A stretch of 64,000 bases of DNA from assembly GCA_914767715.1 (NCBI GenBank), contig OU612075.1, positions 5,146,001 through 5,210,000 of the forward strand, read 5' to 3'. The notes under the pieces were generated by a model. It had not been told where the DNA came from and did not search any database. It saw only the letters and a list, made by a program, of their open reading frames with translations. The translations under genes and the position numbers were made by a program. The DNA is from Membranipora membranacea. Taxonomy: Eukaryota > Bryozoa > Gymnolaemata > Cheilostomatida > Membraniporidae. Of the stretch, positions 48,840 through 60,700 are shown in pieces. Numbering within the stretch: position 1 is the stretch's first letter; the number at the start of each line of letters is the position of its first letter.

Positions 48840-50150
48840 CGATGAGGATTTATTGCAACTCTCACAGAAACTATGGGGTTTGTAAGGAAAAATGATTAGA
48901 GCTATCATCTACAAGCATTATTTTCATGGTGGGCTCTACACCCAGAATTCAAATATTAATCGGATTGAATTTTGCAACCTATTCTGAATTGTTGAGTTAA
49001 TGGGTTTGAATGTTCGCAAATTTTTATTTGTTGAAATTAAGTTGTATGAGGTATTATTGAGTATCTTGCCAAAATTTAATGATTATTGAATTAGAATAGG
49101 GAGACAACCTATAATCGATATAAGAGTTATCCAAATTCGATTTGTCTGCTCATCAGTCTGGCATACTTATTCTATCTATGCAATTATATTGTATACCAGT
49201 GCCATGTTCCTAAGGTTGTGAGTTTTTATTTGGAATAAATTTATATATACCTCAATGGTTGTGAGTAAATACCAGCTCATATATTTACATCTCAGAATTA
49301 TATCTCGCTATGTATTCCAGCTGCTTTACTGTTCTGCTCTACTGGGTGCTGCTATTGCTAGTTTTATGTCTGATATGCCATGCTTGACCTTCCATGTCTT
49401 TTTTTTTTATTTTGAAAATTTCAAAAATCCCAGTGATTGATGTGTGTATACTGCTGTTGTACAAGAATTTTAGTTCTTCTATGAAAAAAATATATATTAT
49501 ATGCGTCTTTACTTTTTTTCACAGCTTTGCTGTTTGAAGAGGTCTAACTCATTGATTTATACAAATACCAATTAAAAAATTCCCATTCGGAATTAATTTA
49601 CCTCATTGTGAGAGATTTTAGCTTATTCTAATAAAAACAGATGTATAACATGACTTGCATCTTAGATTTGAGTTCTGAATAACTTTTCGGAAATCTTTTA
49701 GTACTATTGCATGCAATCAAAGTCATGTAGTTTCTCATTGTGCCACGATACATAGTTCTATTTCTATCGGAATGGAAAAAATATCTAATTTTTTGTAATC
49801 ATTTTTTGTGAAAAGATTCTGAACGCTATTATCAATTATGTTTTTATTTGTCGCTTGCTCCAATAAACTGCGGGATCATTACAGCTTCAAAAGTCGCAAC
49901 ATTGAAGTCATTCTCTTGTGGAATCAAAACCATTTAAAATTTGATAATCTGGACCGTATCTCAAAATGCTAAGTGACATTGTGTCGATCAATCTCACATG
50001 GTATCTTTAAAAATCAACAGAAAAACCTAATGAAACCAAAAATCTCTATCAATAGCTCTCCTGTGTAACTAATACAATACATATATTATAATAATAATAA
50101 TTTAATAATATATAATATTTATTTGCCATTTCCTGATTTTATTACAGATC
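48840..50150. other. 3' flank and intergenic stretch, no gene seen
   Basis: AT-rich. Contains the receptor's likely poly(A) signal at 49234-49239, then sequence without open frames of interest. A splice acceptor-like TTTTATTACAG at about 50139-50149 probably begins a 5' untranslated exon of the methyltransferase gene. Confidence 0.4.
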
Positions 50151-50273
50151 GAACATATACCTCTAGCTGTTGGCGACTTTCCCTACATAGTATACATCTT
50201 CACACTTAACATCATAACCAACACCGCCTACACTCTGTCAGCTTCTTAGAAAATCCAATCAATCTCTACAGAA

Positions 50274-52085
50274 ATGACTTCAGCACCAATACCAGTGTCA
50301 TCAGGCCTGGCCGGGATGACGTCAGCGTTAGTATTGTATGATGAGACACTGATCCCTCCTCATCACAAACCTGAGAAGACATTCATGTTTGGAGATCAGA
50401 GGATCAACATCAAACAGAACTGGGCAGGTGAAGGCGTGGCTGGAGTTGTCTGGGATGCTGTGAGTATTTGTTACGTTTCTTTTCACATCCTGGATTCAAT
50501 TATTTCTGTATTCTGTGCCATCAGAAAGTGTTCCTCAAGTGCTGATCAGTTTCACTTTATGAACGATGTTCAACATTGTTGTTGAGTGTGCGTGTACAAG
50601 CGATATGTAATAAAGACTAAAACCCTTGGGGAAATTAGCTATGAACATAGTATAAGATGAGATAATATTTTTTATAAGATAGTATAAGTTATGTCCCCGT
50701 GCCAAGAGAGGGGACGATCCTAAACATATTTCCCTTTTTCGCTATACATAGATAAACTTTTTTTTTTTTATGGTGAAAGTATACATTGTAGGTTAAAAAT
50801 CCCGTTGGTTAAAATCGCAAGTTTTAGTCTCGGTCCGAAGACTGAGAAATACAGGTGCCTTAAGGGCGCGGCCACCATATTTGGCACCCAGTTGCTCTCA
50901 GTTCGCAGGCAGGTCGGAGCACTGGGGCGTCAATTGAGCCCAGTAGTCAGTAGTCTTCAGCAGGATTCGAACCCGAGACCTCCAACACTTGCGCGTTAGA
51001 GGGCAGGCGCTCAAACCAACTGAGCTACCTCCTACTACTGTGTTATTACTCCCCTCACTGTTCGTGTCCTTTCCAATTGTAGTGTTTTCTACTTCTGCTT
51101 AGTTGAAACCGACACGATGATGTATTGTTGCTGTTACATCTTGATTTTTTACATTTCTTCCAACAGGCTATAGTCTTATGCGAGTATCTGCTCACTCAAA
51201 GAGCTTTGTTACGGGGTAAAAATGTGCTTGAGATTGGAGCTGGCACTGGACTAGCTGGTATATGTGCTTATAGATTTGGTAAGTTTGAACTGATAGATTA
51301 AAACAATAGATATACAGACTACAGACAGACATTGTTTTAGAATGTCGATAGAGAAGAAGCAGGATATAAAGCAATCCATCTGTACATCAATCCCATAAGT
51401 GACTCGGCGCATGATAACAAGCGATGGGCGCGAATCAGGATTGACTGTCGATCCTAGCCTTACCAACATACTGGAAGACAAGAAATAATCATGCTACAAT
51501 GTGTATAATTATTTGAAAGAATGATATACCAGGTATGAACACAGTCCAATTCATTTTATTGTTTTGGGATATAGTGACCTTTTTGGATGATCATTAATTT
51601 ATTCTGGCACGGTTGTAGGAGCTGAGGCTGTGTTGACAGATAGACTGGAATCCATAACGATACTTGAGGACAATGTTCATCTGAACGCTGACTACTCGGA
51701 GACTCCACAATTTTCCGGCGAAAGTCATTCAGGTCCAAGTAACTGTGAATCTTCTACCTACAAAGAAAATAGACCTGCAGTAGCCAATGAGAATGGTAGT
51801 ATACTTGTCAAGGTATTGGATTGGTCAGACAGAACCAATAATCTCTATGCGAAGAAATGGGATTATGTTATTGGTGCTGACATCATATACATTGAGAGCT
51901 CATTTCCAGATTTGCTTAGCACAATGCGACAACTTGAGACTGATAATCTGATCTTGTCGTGTCGCTTGAGGTATGGCAAAGATCATAGATTCATCAAAAG
52001 AGCTGGTGAATATTTTAAAGTTGAGAAATTATTGTATGATGAATCTCGGGACATCTATATCTACCGGTTTTCTAGCCTGACATAG
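50274..52085 (+). CDS. METTL21-family protein lysine methyltransferase
   Basis: Exons 50274-50459, 51167-51278 and 51619-52085 (phases 0 and 1) encode 254 residues, the usual size of the family. Residues 82-94 (VLEIGAGTGLAGI) are the SAM-binding motif I. LDWSD at 166-170 is the family's LDW segment. Residues 187-190 (DIIY, within VIGADIIYIESSFPDLL) are the signature D-x-x-Y motif of the METTL21 / EEF1AKMT group, which methylates lysines on chaperones or elongation factor 1A. QNWAGEGVAGVVWDA just before the motif is the usual N-terminal W-D/E lead-in. An insertion of about 30 Ser/Asn-rich residues lies at 125-158. An AATAAA at 52107-52112 follows closely. The exact member (METTL21A, or EEF1AKMT3/METTL21B) cannot be fixed by eye. 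Intron 1 holds a SINE and an LTR element starts 72 bases after the stop. Confidence 0.88.
50830..51036 (-). mobile_element. tRNA-derived SINE, copy 2
   Basis: On the minus strand, GGTAGCTCAGTTGG (A-box) at about 51028-51015 and GGGTTCGAATCC (B-box) at about 50974-50963 are spaced as in a tRNA. The tRNA-like part continues into unrelated sequence shared with 7690-7900. The cloverleaf is incomplete, so it is a SINE and not a functional tRNA gene. It is inserted in intron 1 of the methyltransferase. Confidence 0.7.
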
Positions 52086-52106
52086 ATAATCATGATGAAT
52101 GCACCC

Positions 52107-52112
52107 AATAAA
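52107..52112 (+). terminator. Poly(A) signal of the methyltransferase gene
   Basis: AATAAA begins 22 bases after the TAG stop. It lies upstream of the LTR element, so the insertion need not disturb 3' processing. Confidence 0.5.
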
Positions 52113-52157
52113 CCCTATAACATGGTTAGGACTTGATGAGTTTGATGTAATGGTCAG

Positions 52158-53019
52158 TGTAAAGATACTCATCAGCTTTACAAAAACAAGCTAAAATTCA
52201 TTATGTAACAAACCCATGTATTATATATTCAAATTAAAAGTTCTTTTGTTTCACCAGCTTAGGCTGGAGACTCGTTTTAACTCCAAACAAGTTGTCACTG
52301 CTCTCATCTGCAGGATTAGGTTCAGTCCAATTTCAGGGGACAATAGAGTAATTTACTCTTCAAACGGGGGATCCAGGGTGCAGTATTGTGTCGAGAAGTG
52401 TATTTGTTGCAGCTTCTGGCCACCTCCCAACATCTTTATGGGGCGTTGGCTGTCCGTGATTGGTCTGGGGGGATTTGGGCCCGCCCTGGTCTTTGTGTTG
52501 GTGTGTTCCCTGTATATCTGGCAGAACTTATCCTGGTTCAGTGTAATTTTACATGTGAAAGAAAGCAGTTCACGTTATTACGAACTCAGATCAGTTAGAT
52601 CAAGATAGTATATACAAAAGCAGTTTAGAGGAAAAAGGCAAAAGGTATGAATATTAACCTTATCATTTTAATTGCTACATGCATTCCTCATGCAAGGACT
52701 AATTATTTTATATATACTTTGAATTGTGTAAAGGCTTAATGTGACACCTTATTATTGTAAATTTTGGAAATAACACTTTATTTTAAAGGCTGTTAAGTAA
52801 CACTATAAAGGTAACTTTTTGAGAACCTGTGTAATGCTTTTATAAATAGTCATATAGTCATTGTTTGTGTAAATCTTTTATAGATTTCACGGTGTGAATC
52901 TCGGTAAAGCTCGACAATAAATGTTATAAATTGTACGAAAAAAGTCCAAGTTCCATCAGTAAAAATCCCAAGTCACATTATCCACTAAACTGAAAGCCTA
53001 ACGATAGGGAATCGTTAAA
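52158..53019 (+). repeat. 5' LTR
   Basis: 862 bases starting TGTAAAGATACTCATCAGC and ending AGGGAATCGTTAAA. It contains AATAAATG near 52917-52924, a plausible poly(A) signal for the R region. The ORF of about 130 codons inside it is shared with the 3' LTR but is probably incidental. Confidence 0.85.
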
Positions 53020-53035
53020 GTGAAATCTTGAGCTT

Positions 53036-53210
53036 CTCAGCGGATAAGGATACTCCGAGCAGATAGCTTCTCAGCAGATAAGTATACTCTGAGCAGATAG
53101 CACCTCAGCGGATAAGGATACTCCGAGCAGATAGCTTCTCAGCAGATAAGGATACTCTGAGCAGATAGCACCTCAGCGGATAAGGATACTCCGAGCGGAT
53201 AGCAGCGAGT
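53036..53210 (+). repeat. 34-bp tandem repeat in the retroelement leader
   Basis: Five copies of a unit like TTCTCAGCGGATAAGGATAC followed by TCCGAGCAGATAGC run head to tail. Alternate units vary (CTTCTCAGCAG versus CACCTCAGCGG), suggesting growth by pairs. It lies between the 5' LTR and the ORF, where packaging or translation signals of retroelements usually sit. Confidence 0.85.
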
Positions 53211-53893
53211 TCTGCCGACAAGACATTTCACAACGAACAGGTCAAACCTCTGGCGAAATATCTCGTATCTCAGTAACAATTAACAATCTACCCTAGGATA
53301 TTCAACCACCAGGACAGACTTTCGGTGAAGCAGCAGCGGAAAGTGATAAGTTGTATTCATATTCAATATTGACTTAGAGTCAGTTTTTTATTTTTTAATT
53401 GATCTTAGGAGAATTATCTTTTTATTTCAGCTAATTTTTTAATTATTGGTTGTAAACTGAATCAGGATATTTTTCTGCCAGGTTTGCCCGGAATTATCCC
53501 ATCACTTGGCCCAGGTCGGGACCATTTCCCCCTCTTGATTTAATTGCGGTCAGCAATTTAACCAGGTTGTTGGCGGGGGCGGAGTTGGGCTTTTATGCTT
53601 CTCGGCACTGCGCATTTGGGAACTCTTGTTGAACGGTGACTTACTCTAGGGTGGCCCTTTAAATAGATAAAAAAGTTCTTAGCCTGTGATGAGACAGTGA
53701 CACTTGTTGTGTTGTAACGTTACCTTTGAGGTACAAGTCTATGGAGTTGAGCTGTCATTTCAAACAGGCCTATTGTTATCAGAATTACAGCTGCATGCCA
53801 CAAGCAGTATGTCATCATAGAAATTAATCTTTAGTTCACTTCTTGAAAGACTAACCTTATTTACATTTTTTGTAAAAAGTAAGCAACTCAGTT

Positions 53894-55435
53894 ATGACTG
53901 ACCCAGTGTCTGCCGACGCGGCCAGCGATCAACCGGTTGGGCAATCTGATGATCAGATCAGCTCTCAGAATTCTCAGTTAGATAATGTAAATGAGATGTC
54001 TGATGACAGTAGTTACCACGGCAGTAGTAGTGATGTATCTGTCAAGAGCAAAGTAGGCGCTCCCTTGGCGGTGCATCAAACTAGATCTGCAGTCAAGCAT
54101 CGAGCAGTTCTTTTATTTAATGAATTATCTGAAAACTGTCCTATTATCTTAGCCGACTTCCAGAACATGTTTGATAATTCTTGTTTCTCTGTTGGTAAAA
54201 TTATTAGGGCCCTCGACTTTGATTTAGCCAAGATATTGGCCCAAGCTTCTGACCTTGAGGATTTGTGCTCCACTCATGGCCTTAATCTGCATGAAAACCT
54301 CCTTCCCGTAGTACAGAACTTTGAGGAGAAAGCAAATTCCCTGAGAGCTGACCTCGTAACAGAACTAGAACAGGATAGGGCTAGAGAGGCAGCACGAGCT
54401 TTGTCCTTGGAGCGTTTTAAACAGTTCATAGTGGAAAGGGAGGCAAGGAAAAGACAAAAAGTAGGTATCATCCCTGAAACTGATACAGAGGAGATAATCA
54501 TAGAAACACCAACCAGTAAATCTCTGAAAACTGTAGAAGACATAGCCTATCCGTTCCCTCCCCCTCTAGATGCTCCCATAGTTACTCTTTTAGATAGTCC
54601 ATGCATTGATGCCTTCGCTCCAGTCGAGGCAATCAAGGGTGGCCAAGAGCAGTTCTTTGCTGCCAAATCACCACTAGGCCGGGATGTATTGGGGAAAGAA
54701 TTTGAGATGTGTTCAAAGGCAACTGACAGCGAAGCAATAAATAATACTGTCAAATCCAGTCTCACAATTCCAGTTTCCATTAAAGATGATGTGGAGGTAG
54801 ATGTAGCAATTGTACAGGTCATAGACTCAATTCCTATAAATCCATCCCATTTGGATAAACCGAACGGTGATAAAACTGTGAATTCGTTTAATCAAAATTT
54901 TGATCTCTCAACTGAAAGAGTTGTGTTGGCTATAGAAGCCATGTCACTCAAACCTGCAACTCAAGGCCCTCAAGTTAAACCATGGCCGACACCTAAGCCG
55001 ATTGCTAAAAGGGAGGGGTGTAGAACTGAGCTCAACAGACACGTCCTCTTGTTTACCTTCATGTATTTTCTCATATATGCATACATATATAGCGGTATGT
55101 TGCACTTTGGATCACTTGATGGGGGAACTGTGACTTCCAGGCCATTACCAGTGATGCAGATCGACAACGAACAGACCCGTCCTAAAACCCCAAATATGAT
55201 ACGAAAACTCAGTGTGACTGATGCTTTACCACCAGGGAACTCCCCAGCTAAACCATACAACGATGTCAGGCTGGCACGTGTACAGATGGGAGCTGAGGGT
55301 TTCCAGGTGAGATGGCATCATGAATTCTTTAGTAAAGTTGAAATGAGACAGACAAGCATAGTGGTAGTTCCAAACTTCGTAGAGCCATGTAACAATTCAA
55401 AAGCAAGAGTTGTCGAGAGAGGGTTCCAGGAGTAA
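53894..55435 (+). CDS. Sole ORF of the LTR element, 513 residues, unknown family
   Basis: An uninterrupted frame from ATG 53894 (MTDPVSADAASDQP) to TAA 55433-55435. The N terminus is Ser/Asp/Gln-rich and low in order. Residues about 65-190 are helical with a likely coiled coil (LRADLVTELEQDRAREAARA). Residues about 385-403 are strongly hydrophobic (VLLFTFMYFLIYAYIYSG), a possible membrane segment. The C terminus is basic. No zinc knuckle, protease motif DTG/DSG or polymerase motif is present. It could be a gag-like protein, an envelope-like protein or a captured host sequence. That the frame is open over 1.5 kb while the element lacks pol suggests the product has a use. Confidence 0.65.
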   Translation: MTDPVSADAASDQPVGQSDDQISSQNSQLDNVNEMSDDSSYHGSSSDVSVKSKVGAPLAVHQTRSAVKHRAVLLFNELSENCPIILADFQNMFDNSCFSVGKIIRALDFDLAKILAQASDLEDLCSTHGLNLHENLLPVVQNFEEKANSLRADLVTELEQDRAREAARALSLERFKQFIVEREARKRQKVGIIPETDTEEIIIETPTSKSLKTVEDIAYPFPPPLDAPIVTLLDSPCIDAFAPVEAIKGGQEQFFAAKSPLGRDVLGKEFEMCSKATDSEAINNTVKSSLTIPVSIKDDVEVDVAIVQVIDSIPINPSHLDKPNGDKTVNSFNQNFDLSTERVVLAIEAMSLKPATQGPQVKPWPTPKPIAKREGCRTELNRHVLLFTFMYFLIYAYIYSGMLHFGSLDGGTVTSRPLPVMQIDNEQTRPKTPNMIRKLSVTDALPPGNSPAKPYNDVRLARVQMGAEGFQVRWHHEFFSKVEMRQTSIVVVPNFVEPCNNSKARVVERGFQE

Positions 55436-56003
55436 TGTCTCACTATTATCTCAGGCTTGAAGTAGATAGATTGTCGAAGTCATAAAGCTCACGGTGGGAG
55501 CGTAATGCTCTCTTAAAATAGAGGTTGTCACAAAGTTCTCAAGTTAGCTGCTCAAGGTGTTCAGTGAGAGGTCTGTTGACACTGGAGCAGGTGGCAGGAC
55601 AGAATAAGTAAGATTCTGCTGCTAGATCAATTAGTAAATACAACCAGCTGGCCACTGGCTCTGTTAGGATCCTGTTTCATATGTATAAATAAACGGCCCA
55701 GACTCCAGGGGGTTTGCAGATTCTCGCTCTTGAAGAATTCCAAAGTATGTCTGGTCTGTGACTTCTCCTATTTCAATTAAGTATTTACTCAAACTGTGAT
55801 CTAACTTGGCGAAAACATTCCAGATGCTACATTGCCCCATATGTCTCAATAATATAGTTCTAAACCTCATATATAGTTATCCCATAAATCCCGCATATTA
55901 GGCAAAGATTAAACATAGTTTTATTTCCGGGTCTGGAACAGTCAGCAGAGCTGATCGACCTTTCTCTGTATTGTTAATTTTTTACGAAAAATCAAGATGG
56001 GAG

Positions 56004-56881
56004 TGTAAAGATACTCATCAGCTTTACAAAAACAAGCTAAAATTCATTATGTAACAAACCCATGTATTATATATTCAAATTAAAAGTTCTTTTGTTTCAC
56101 CAGCTTAGGCTGGAGACTCGTTTCAACTCCAAACAAGTTGTCACTGCTCTCATCTGCAGGATTAGGTTCAGTCCAATTTCAGGGGACAATAGAGTAATTT
56201 ACTCTTCGAACGGGGGATCCAGGGTGCAGTATTGTGTCGAGAAGTGTATTTGTTACAGCTTCTGGCCACCTCCCAACATCTTTATGGGGCGTTGGCTGTC
56301 CGTGATTGGTCTGGGGGGATTTGGGCCCGCCCTGGTCTTTGTGTTGGTGTGTTCCCTGTATATCTGGCAGAACTTATCCTGGTTCAGTGTAATTTTACAT
56401 GTGAAAGAAGGCAGTTCACTTTATTTATGAACTCAGATCAGTTAGATCAAGATAGTATATACAAAAGCAGTTTAGAGGAAAAAGGCAAAAGGTATGAATA
56501 TTAACCTTATCATTTTATTGCAACCTGCATTCCTCATTCAAGGATTAACTATATTATAAATATACCTTGAATTGTACCAAGGCTTAATTTGGCATCAGGA
56601 TTGATGCATTTGACACCTTATTAATTTTACGTTTTGGAAGTAAAAGTTTATTTTAAAAGTTGTAAAGTATAAAGTTAAATTTTTGAGAACTGTGTAATGC
56701 TTTTATACATAGTCATGTAGTCATTGTTTGTGTTAATCTTTTTAGATTTCACGGTGTGAATCTCGGTAAAGCTCGACAATAAATGTTATAAATTGTACGA
56801 AAAAAGTCCAAGTTCCATCAGTAAAAATCCCAAGTCACATTATCCACTAAACTGAAAGCCTAACGATAGGGAATCGTTAAA
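56004..56881 (+). repeat. 3' LTR
   Basis: 878 bases, collinear with the 5' LTR apart from small indels, for example near 56590-56620 where an extra ATCAGGATTGATG-like tract occurs. It is followed directly by the GTCAG target duplication. Confidence 0.85.
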
Positions 56882-57080
56882 GTCAGCCCAGTTTCTTTGT
56901 GATCAGAGGAGAACAGGTGCTGTCTTATTTGATTCCCATTCAACCAATCAGTGCTAATATTCATGTGATTCAGTTTTCGCCTACAAAACTAGAAACACTG
57001 AATACAGGAGCAATAGTGTACTTGTAGCAGGAGAAACCTAAGACCATATGCACGTTTAATGGTTTCATAGCCAGGGCACC

Positions 57081-57277
57081 ATGCATTGCGCCGTTGGTGT
57101 GTTGCAACTTTGTCGGTGAGTATAGAAAATTATATTTTAATGCTCTCTGACATTGGTTGACTTTCACTTGGTGTTGACAATAGGGAAGCACTAGGTGCTG
57201 CTCGAGAACAACGCTGTCGTCATGTCATCATTGCTGCCTCGTTCAACTTCATTGTCAGACATATTTTCTACATCCAG
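57081..57277 (+). CDS. Possible alternative 5' exons of the CatSper-like gene
   Basis: Exon 57081-57115 (ATG after an in-frame TAA; MHCAVGVLQLC) and exon 57184-57277 (EALGAAREQRCRHVIIAASF onward to FYIQ) join in phase 2 and end in phase 0. The next exon at 57963 also begins in phase 0, so they could splice to it and bypass the start at 57742. The 57741 acceptor-like site cannot be joined in frame. This may be an alternative promoter or a chance pairing. Confidence 0.3.
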
Positions 57278-57741
57278 GTATGTCAAGTATTTTCAAAGAC
57301 TCACTAGCGCAATTATGTTATTTTGTACATTCTTTCTGATTGTTAAACCTTGATGGCTTCATATGTCACTCATAGCTGACACCAATGTGTATTGTACGGA
57401 CATGACCGATAAGATTGCCGATTGATTATCGGGCCTCATATTCACTGCCAGGCGATCGATGTTACTAGAGTCGTCGGTCGGTTAGAGTCCACTCTGGGAG
57501 CTTTCTTGTTCAATTGTTTCAGTACCTTCTGGTGTATATATTTACCTGGTATTTACGAGGTCATGAACTGTGACAACTCAGAGTTCTTTTAATATTTGCT
57601 ATTCCCAATTTGATAGGATGAGTAAGTCATCAAGGCGGTGTTGAAATTTCTGACGGAGGTACTGAATATACAAATTGATTGGTTGGCATAGATAAAGGAG
57701 AGCATATCATTGGCCAGCTTATATAACAAAGCGTATCCAGA

Positions 57742-60700
57742 ATGGTTTGGTTTAATCCAGCCTCGATGGAGAGTATGGAAGAAGTCAAGGATACAGATCT
57801 TATAAACAAGAAGTCTGCACTATTCAGGGTAAACAGAAAAACTGGCAGAAAAATTATATAATATTTGTATGCAAAGTAGATTTTTATCATACATACTTGG
57901 TTTGTTGCCATCCCACTGTTGTCTTTTTATTCTTAACTTGTACTTGCCTTTTTTGTTCTCAGAATCTGTTGATCACAAAGTTCCGCCTGGCTGAGAGAAT
58001 AGGTAATAAGAATTCAACAAAAGCCACTAGTGGAGACCTAGTGGAGAATAAACAGCTTATTAATGATCTGATGAGAGATTGCCCTGATGCCCAGGTAGGT
58101 ATTACCTGATTATAACAGATTGTAGCAATTTATTATCAAGTAAAATGTGAAACTAGGGCATTTCGAAAAGGTTGATAGCTACCAAACTCCTTTGGGGCAT
58201 AGCAGCATTTGATTTATTATGTCAAATAATATTTACATCTGTTTTATTTCAAAAACTAATTGTATACTGTATAATTACAGAGCAAATTGATTGCTTGATT
58301 GCCTTCCTATTATTTGGATGAAAAGTAAACTCCTTGACACTCCGCTGGAAATTTAATGCCATAGAGGAGAGCATCTTAACGAAAGAGTAGCAAGTGAACG
58401 GTAACACGGGGTAATATGATACTATCTACTTATGTGAGAAAACAAAAATTATATCAACCTTTTCTGTCAGATCAAATATTCACTGAAGAAGATCAAAGCC
58501 CAGGTCCGGGTTACCAAACGCGTGAGAGAGCTGCAGACTGAGCAGAACAGAATGTTAAATAAGTTTCACCAGGGAACCTTTGTGATACGGGACTATATCA
58601 GGTGGCTACTAGGCAACCAATCGTTCATGAGATTCTTCTATCTTATTGTTATCTGGAACATGATCGCTGTTGGTAAGTTGACTTCAATGAGATATACCAT
58701 GATTTGGTTGGGTTATGATTGGGAGAATCTTGGCAGACCAACAATGATGGAGAAGTACCAACGTGGTGCTCCTAATGCTGTTCCATTAAACCAATCATAC
58801 AGCTCTCCCTTTACTAAGTTCAACTCTATGTATGTTCATTGTAATAATGAGTAATTTGTGTACCAGACAAAGTTACCACTGCTGCCACACAGCCAAATGT
58901 GTGCTTATAGAATTCTGTATAGCTCAAAACTAATAAAATGAGGCTGGAATCTCAGCATTGTCACCTAATGAGCAAATAATTTGCACAAACTGATCGTCAA
59001 AATTAGGGTAGGAAATCTACGCACCAGCTAATGACGGGGCACGGGTGACGTAGTTACGGTCTTACTAGTACATAATGTACACGTCATTAGCTGGTGCGTA
59101 GATTTCATGCTCTGATTTTGAAGATCAGTTTGTGCAAATTATTTGCCCATTAGGTGACAATTATGAGATTTAAGTCTCAATTAATTATCTTGGAGCTATG
59201 CAGAATTCAATGAGCACAAATTTGCATGAGTGGCAGCAGTCAACCATTTTGGTAAGCACAATACAACATGCCCTCACCACTTGACAGATTATTTGATAGA
59301 CTGACTGAAAACAATTGTTACTAGGCTATCATAAATATGTTAGTTTAAAAATATATGAAATAGGCTGTTTTATGAATATTATGAATTATGACATCCTATA
59401 ATTTAATCATCGTATGTAGTTTTAGATATCGAGTACGGACAGACGAAGGTTATCAATGAGGTTTATTTCGGCAGTAACGACACTACCATAGACACCATAC
59501 CAAACTACGGCATCCAACTTAACTTGGCTATAGCTCAGAACTTTCTGGGGATCCTACTTTTATTTGAGTTGGCGAGCAAATGGTTTCTAGATTTCAGGGT
59601 AGGTATCTTCATTTTAATAATGATTTCTTACTTCACATGCAAGACTAATCAGATTTTTTGTGCTTGTACAGTATTGAATATAAGCTTTGAATTTTTTTTG
59701 ATATCATGTGATAAATTATAGTTTAAAACCAGCTTTGGAGGATATAGTTGAACCGGTAACTATTTTTTTGTTACTTGTAAAAAAGGAGCTTGGGACAAAC
59801 ACCCTGTTGTAATAAAACAAAATCTCAAGTATATTTTGATTTGCCCTCACATGTAAAAGAAGCTGACAACTGCCACAATAATTTCACATTCATAACATGG
59901 CATGTAAATTACCATTTGGCCTATCATTAGTGTTTATTAAAACCGTCCAACGTCTTTCAATTCACGCTCCATTTATTTGATAGGGTTACTGGCGAAGTTT
60001 CTGGAATTATGTGGACTTCTTTGTCGTGATCACCACAACCCCATTCAGTGAGGATATTCATTTTATATTGAAGCGTTAGATCAATGAACTAGAGAGGTAG
60101 TTCATTGGTTAGATTTCGTTCAAATGTTTTGCTGTGGTAGTTAAGATTCACGAAAATTAAAACAGTTGCTTACCTATATAAGTTACATCCATGTGGTTGA
60201 AACCTCTCAAGTTTAAAAAGGTTACTTGGCTGCCACCTTACATCAAAACTGATACTCTAGAATTTGATTCTAGCATTGATATTAGGCAACAATATGTTGA
60301 GGTTGCAATTGCTGCCAATTGTTTGGCTCTGATTGGTTGAGTTGGGGAGACCAACCAACTAATCAGCCAATTAGAGCCAACACATTAGCTAGTTATGGTC
60401 ATAAAATAAAAATTATTTTGCCAATTTTGACATCATATCATGACATTGTAATACTCCTTTTACAGTGGGGACATTCTTTGGCTGGTATCAGATAGAGTTT
60501 GTAGGTGATAATGTTCTACAGGCGTGCCGAACTCTAGTCGCTCTCAAACTTATCCATGAGCTGAACGCTATGAAGGCTGTGTTTGAATTACTTGCCCTAA
60601 CTATGTCTAGCATGGTATGTGATATACATAGTATCCTGCCCTGTTATTATGGTTTTGTTGAAATAGGTGATATAATTGAGACTGGTAGTCCTCAACCTGA

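Larger units (their letters stand above)
52153..56886 (+). mobile_element. Complete LTR retroelement with 5-bp target duplication
   Basis: Two long direct repeats (52158-53019 and 56004-56881) flank a 3 kb interior. GTCAG occurs directly before the first and directly after the second, a 5-bp target-site duplication. A purine-rich tract (AAAAATCAAGATGGGAG) precedes the 3' LTR at about 55987-56003. The interior has one long ORF (53894-55435) and no reverse transcriptase, protease, RNase H or integrase on either strand. It is therefore non-autonomous and probably mobilised by a relative elsewhere. A primer-binding site is not obvious after the 5' LTR. The LTRs differ by scattered substitutions and small indels, so the insertion is neither brand new nor ancient. 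Confidence 0.85.

Noticed and set aside
50940-51036. Possible functional tRNA gene
   Set aside because: A and B boxes are present but the acceptor stem does not pair, and the similarity extends beyond the tRNA part to another genomic copy, as in a SINE.
52216-52608. ORF in the 5' LTR, repeated at 56062-56430
   Set aside because: Its duplication follows from the LTRs; it carries no known domain and its 3' part differs between copies through a frameshift.
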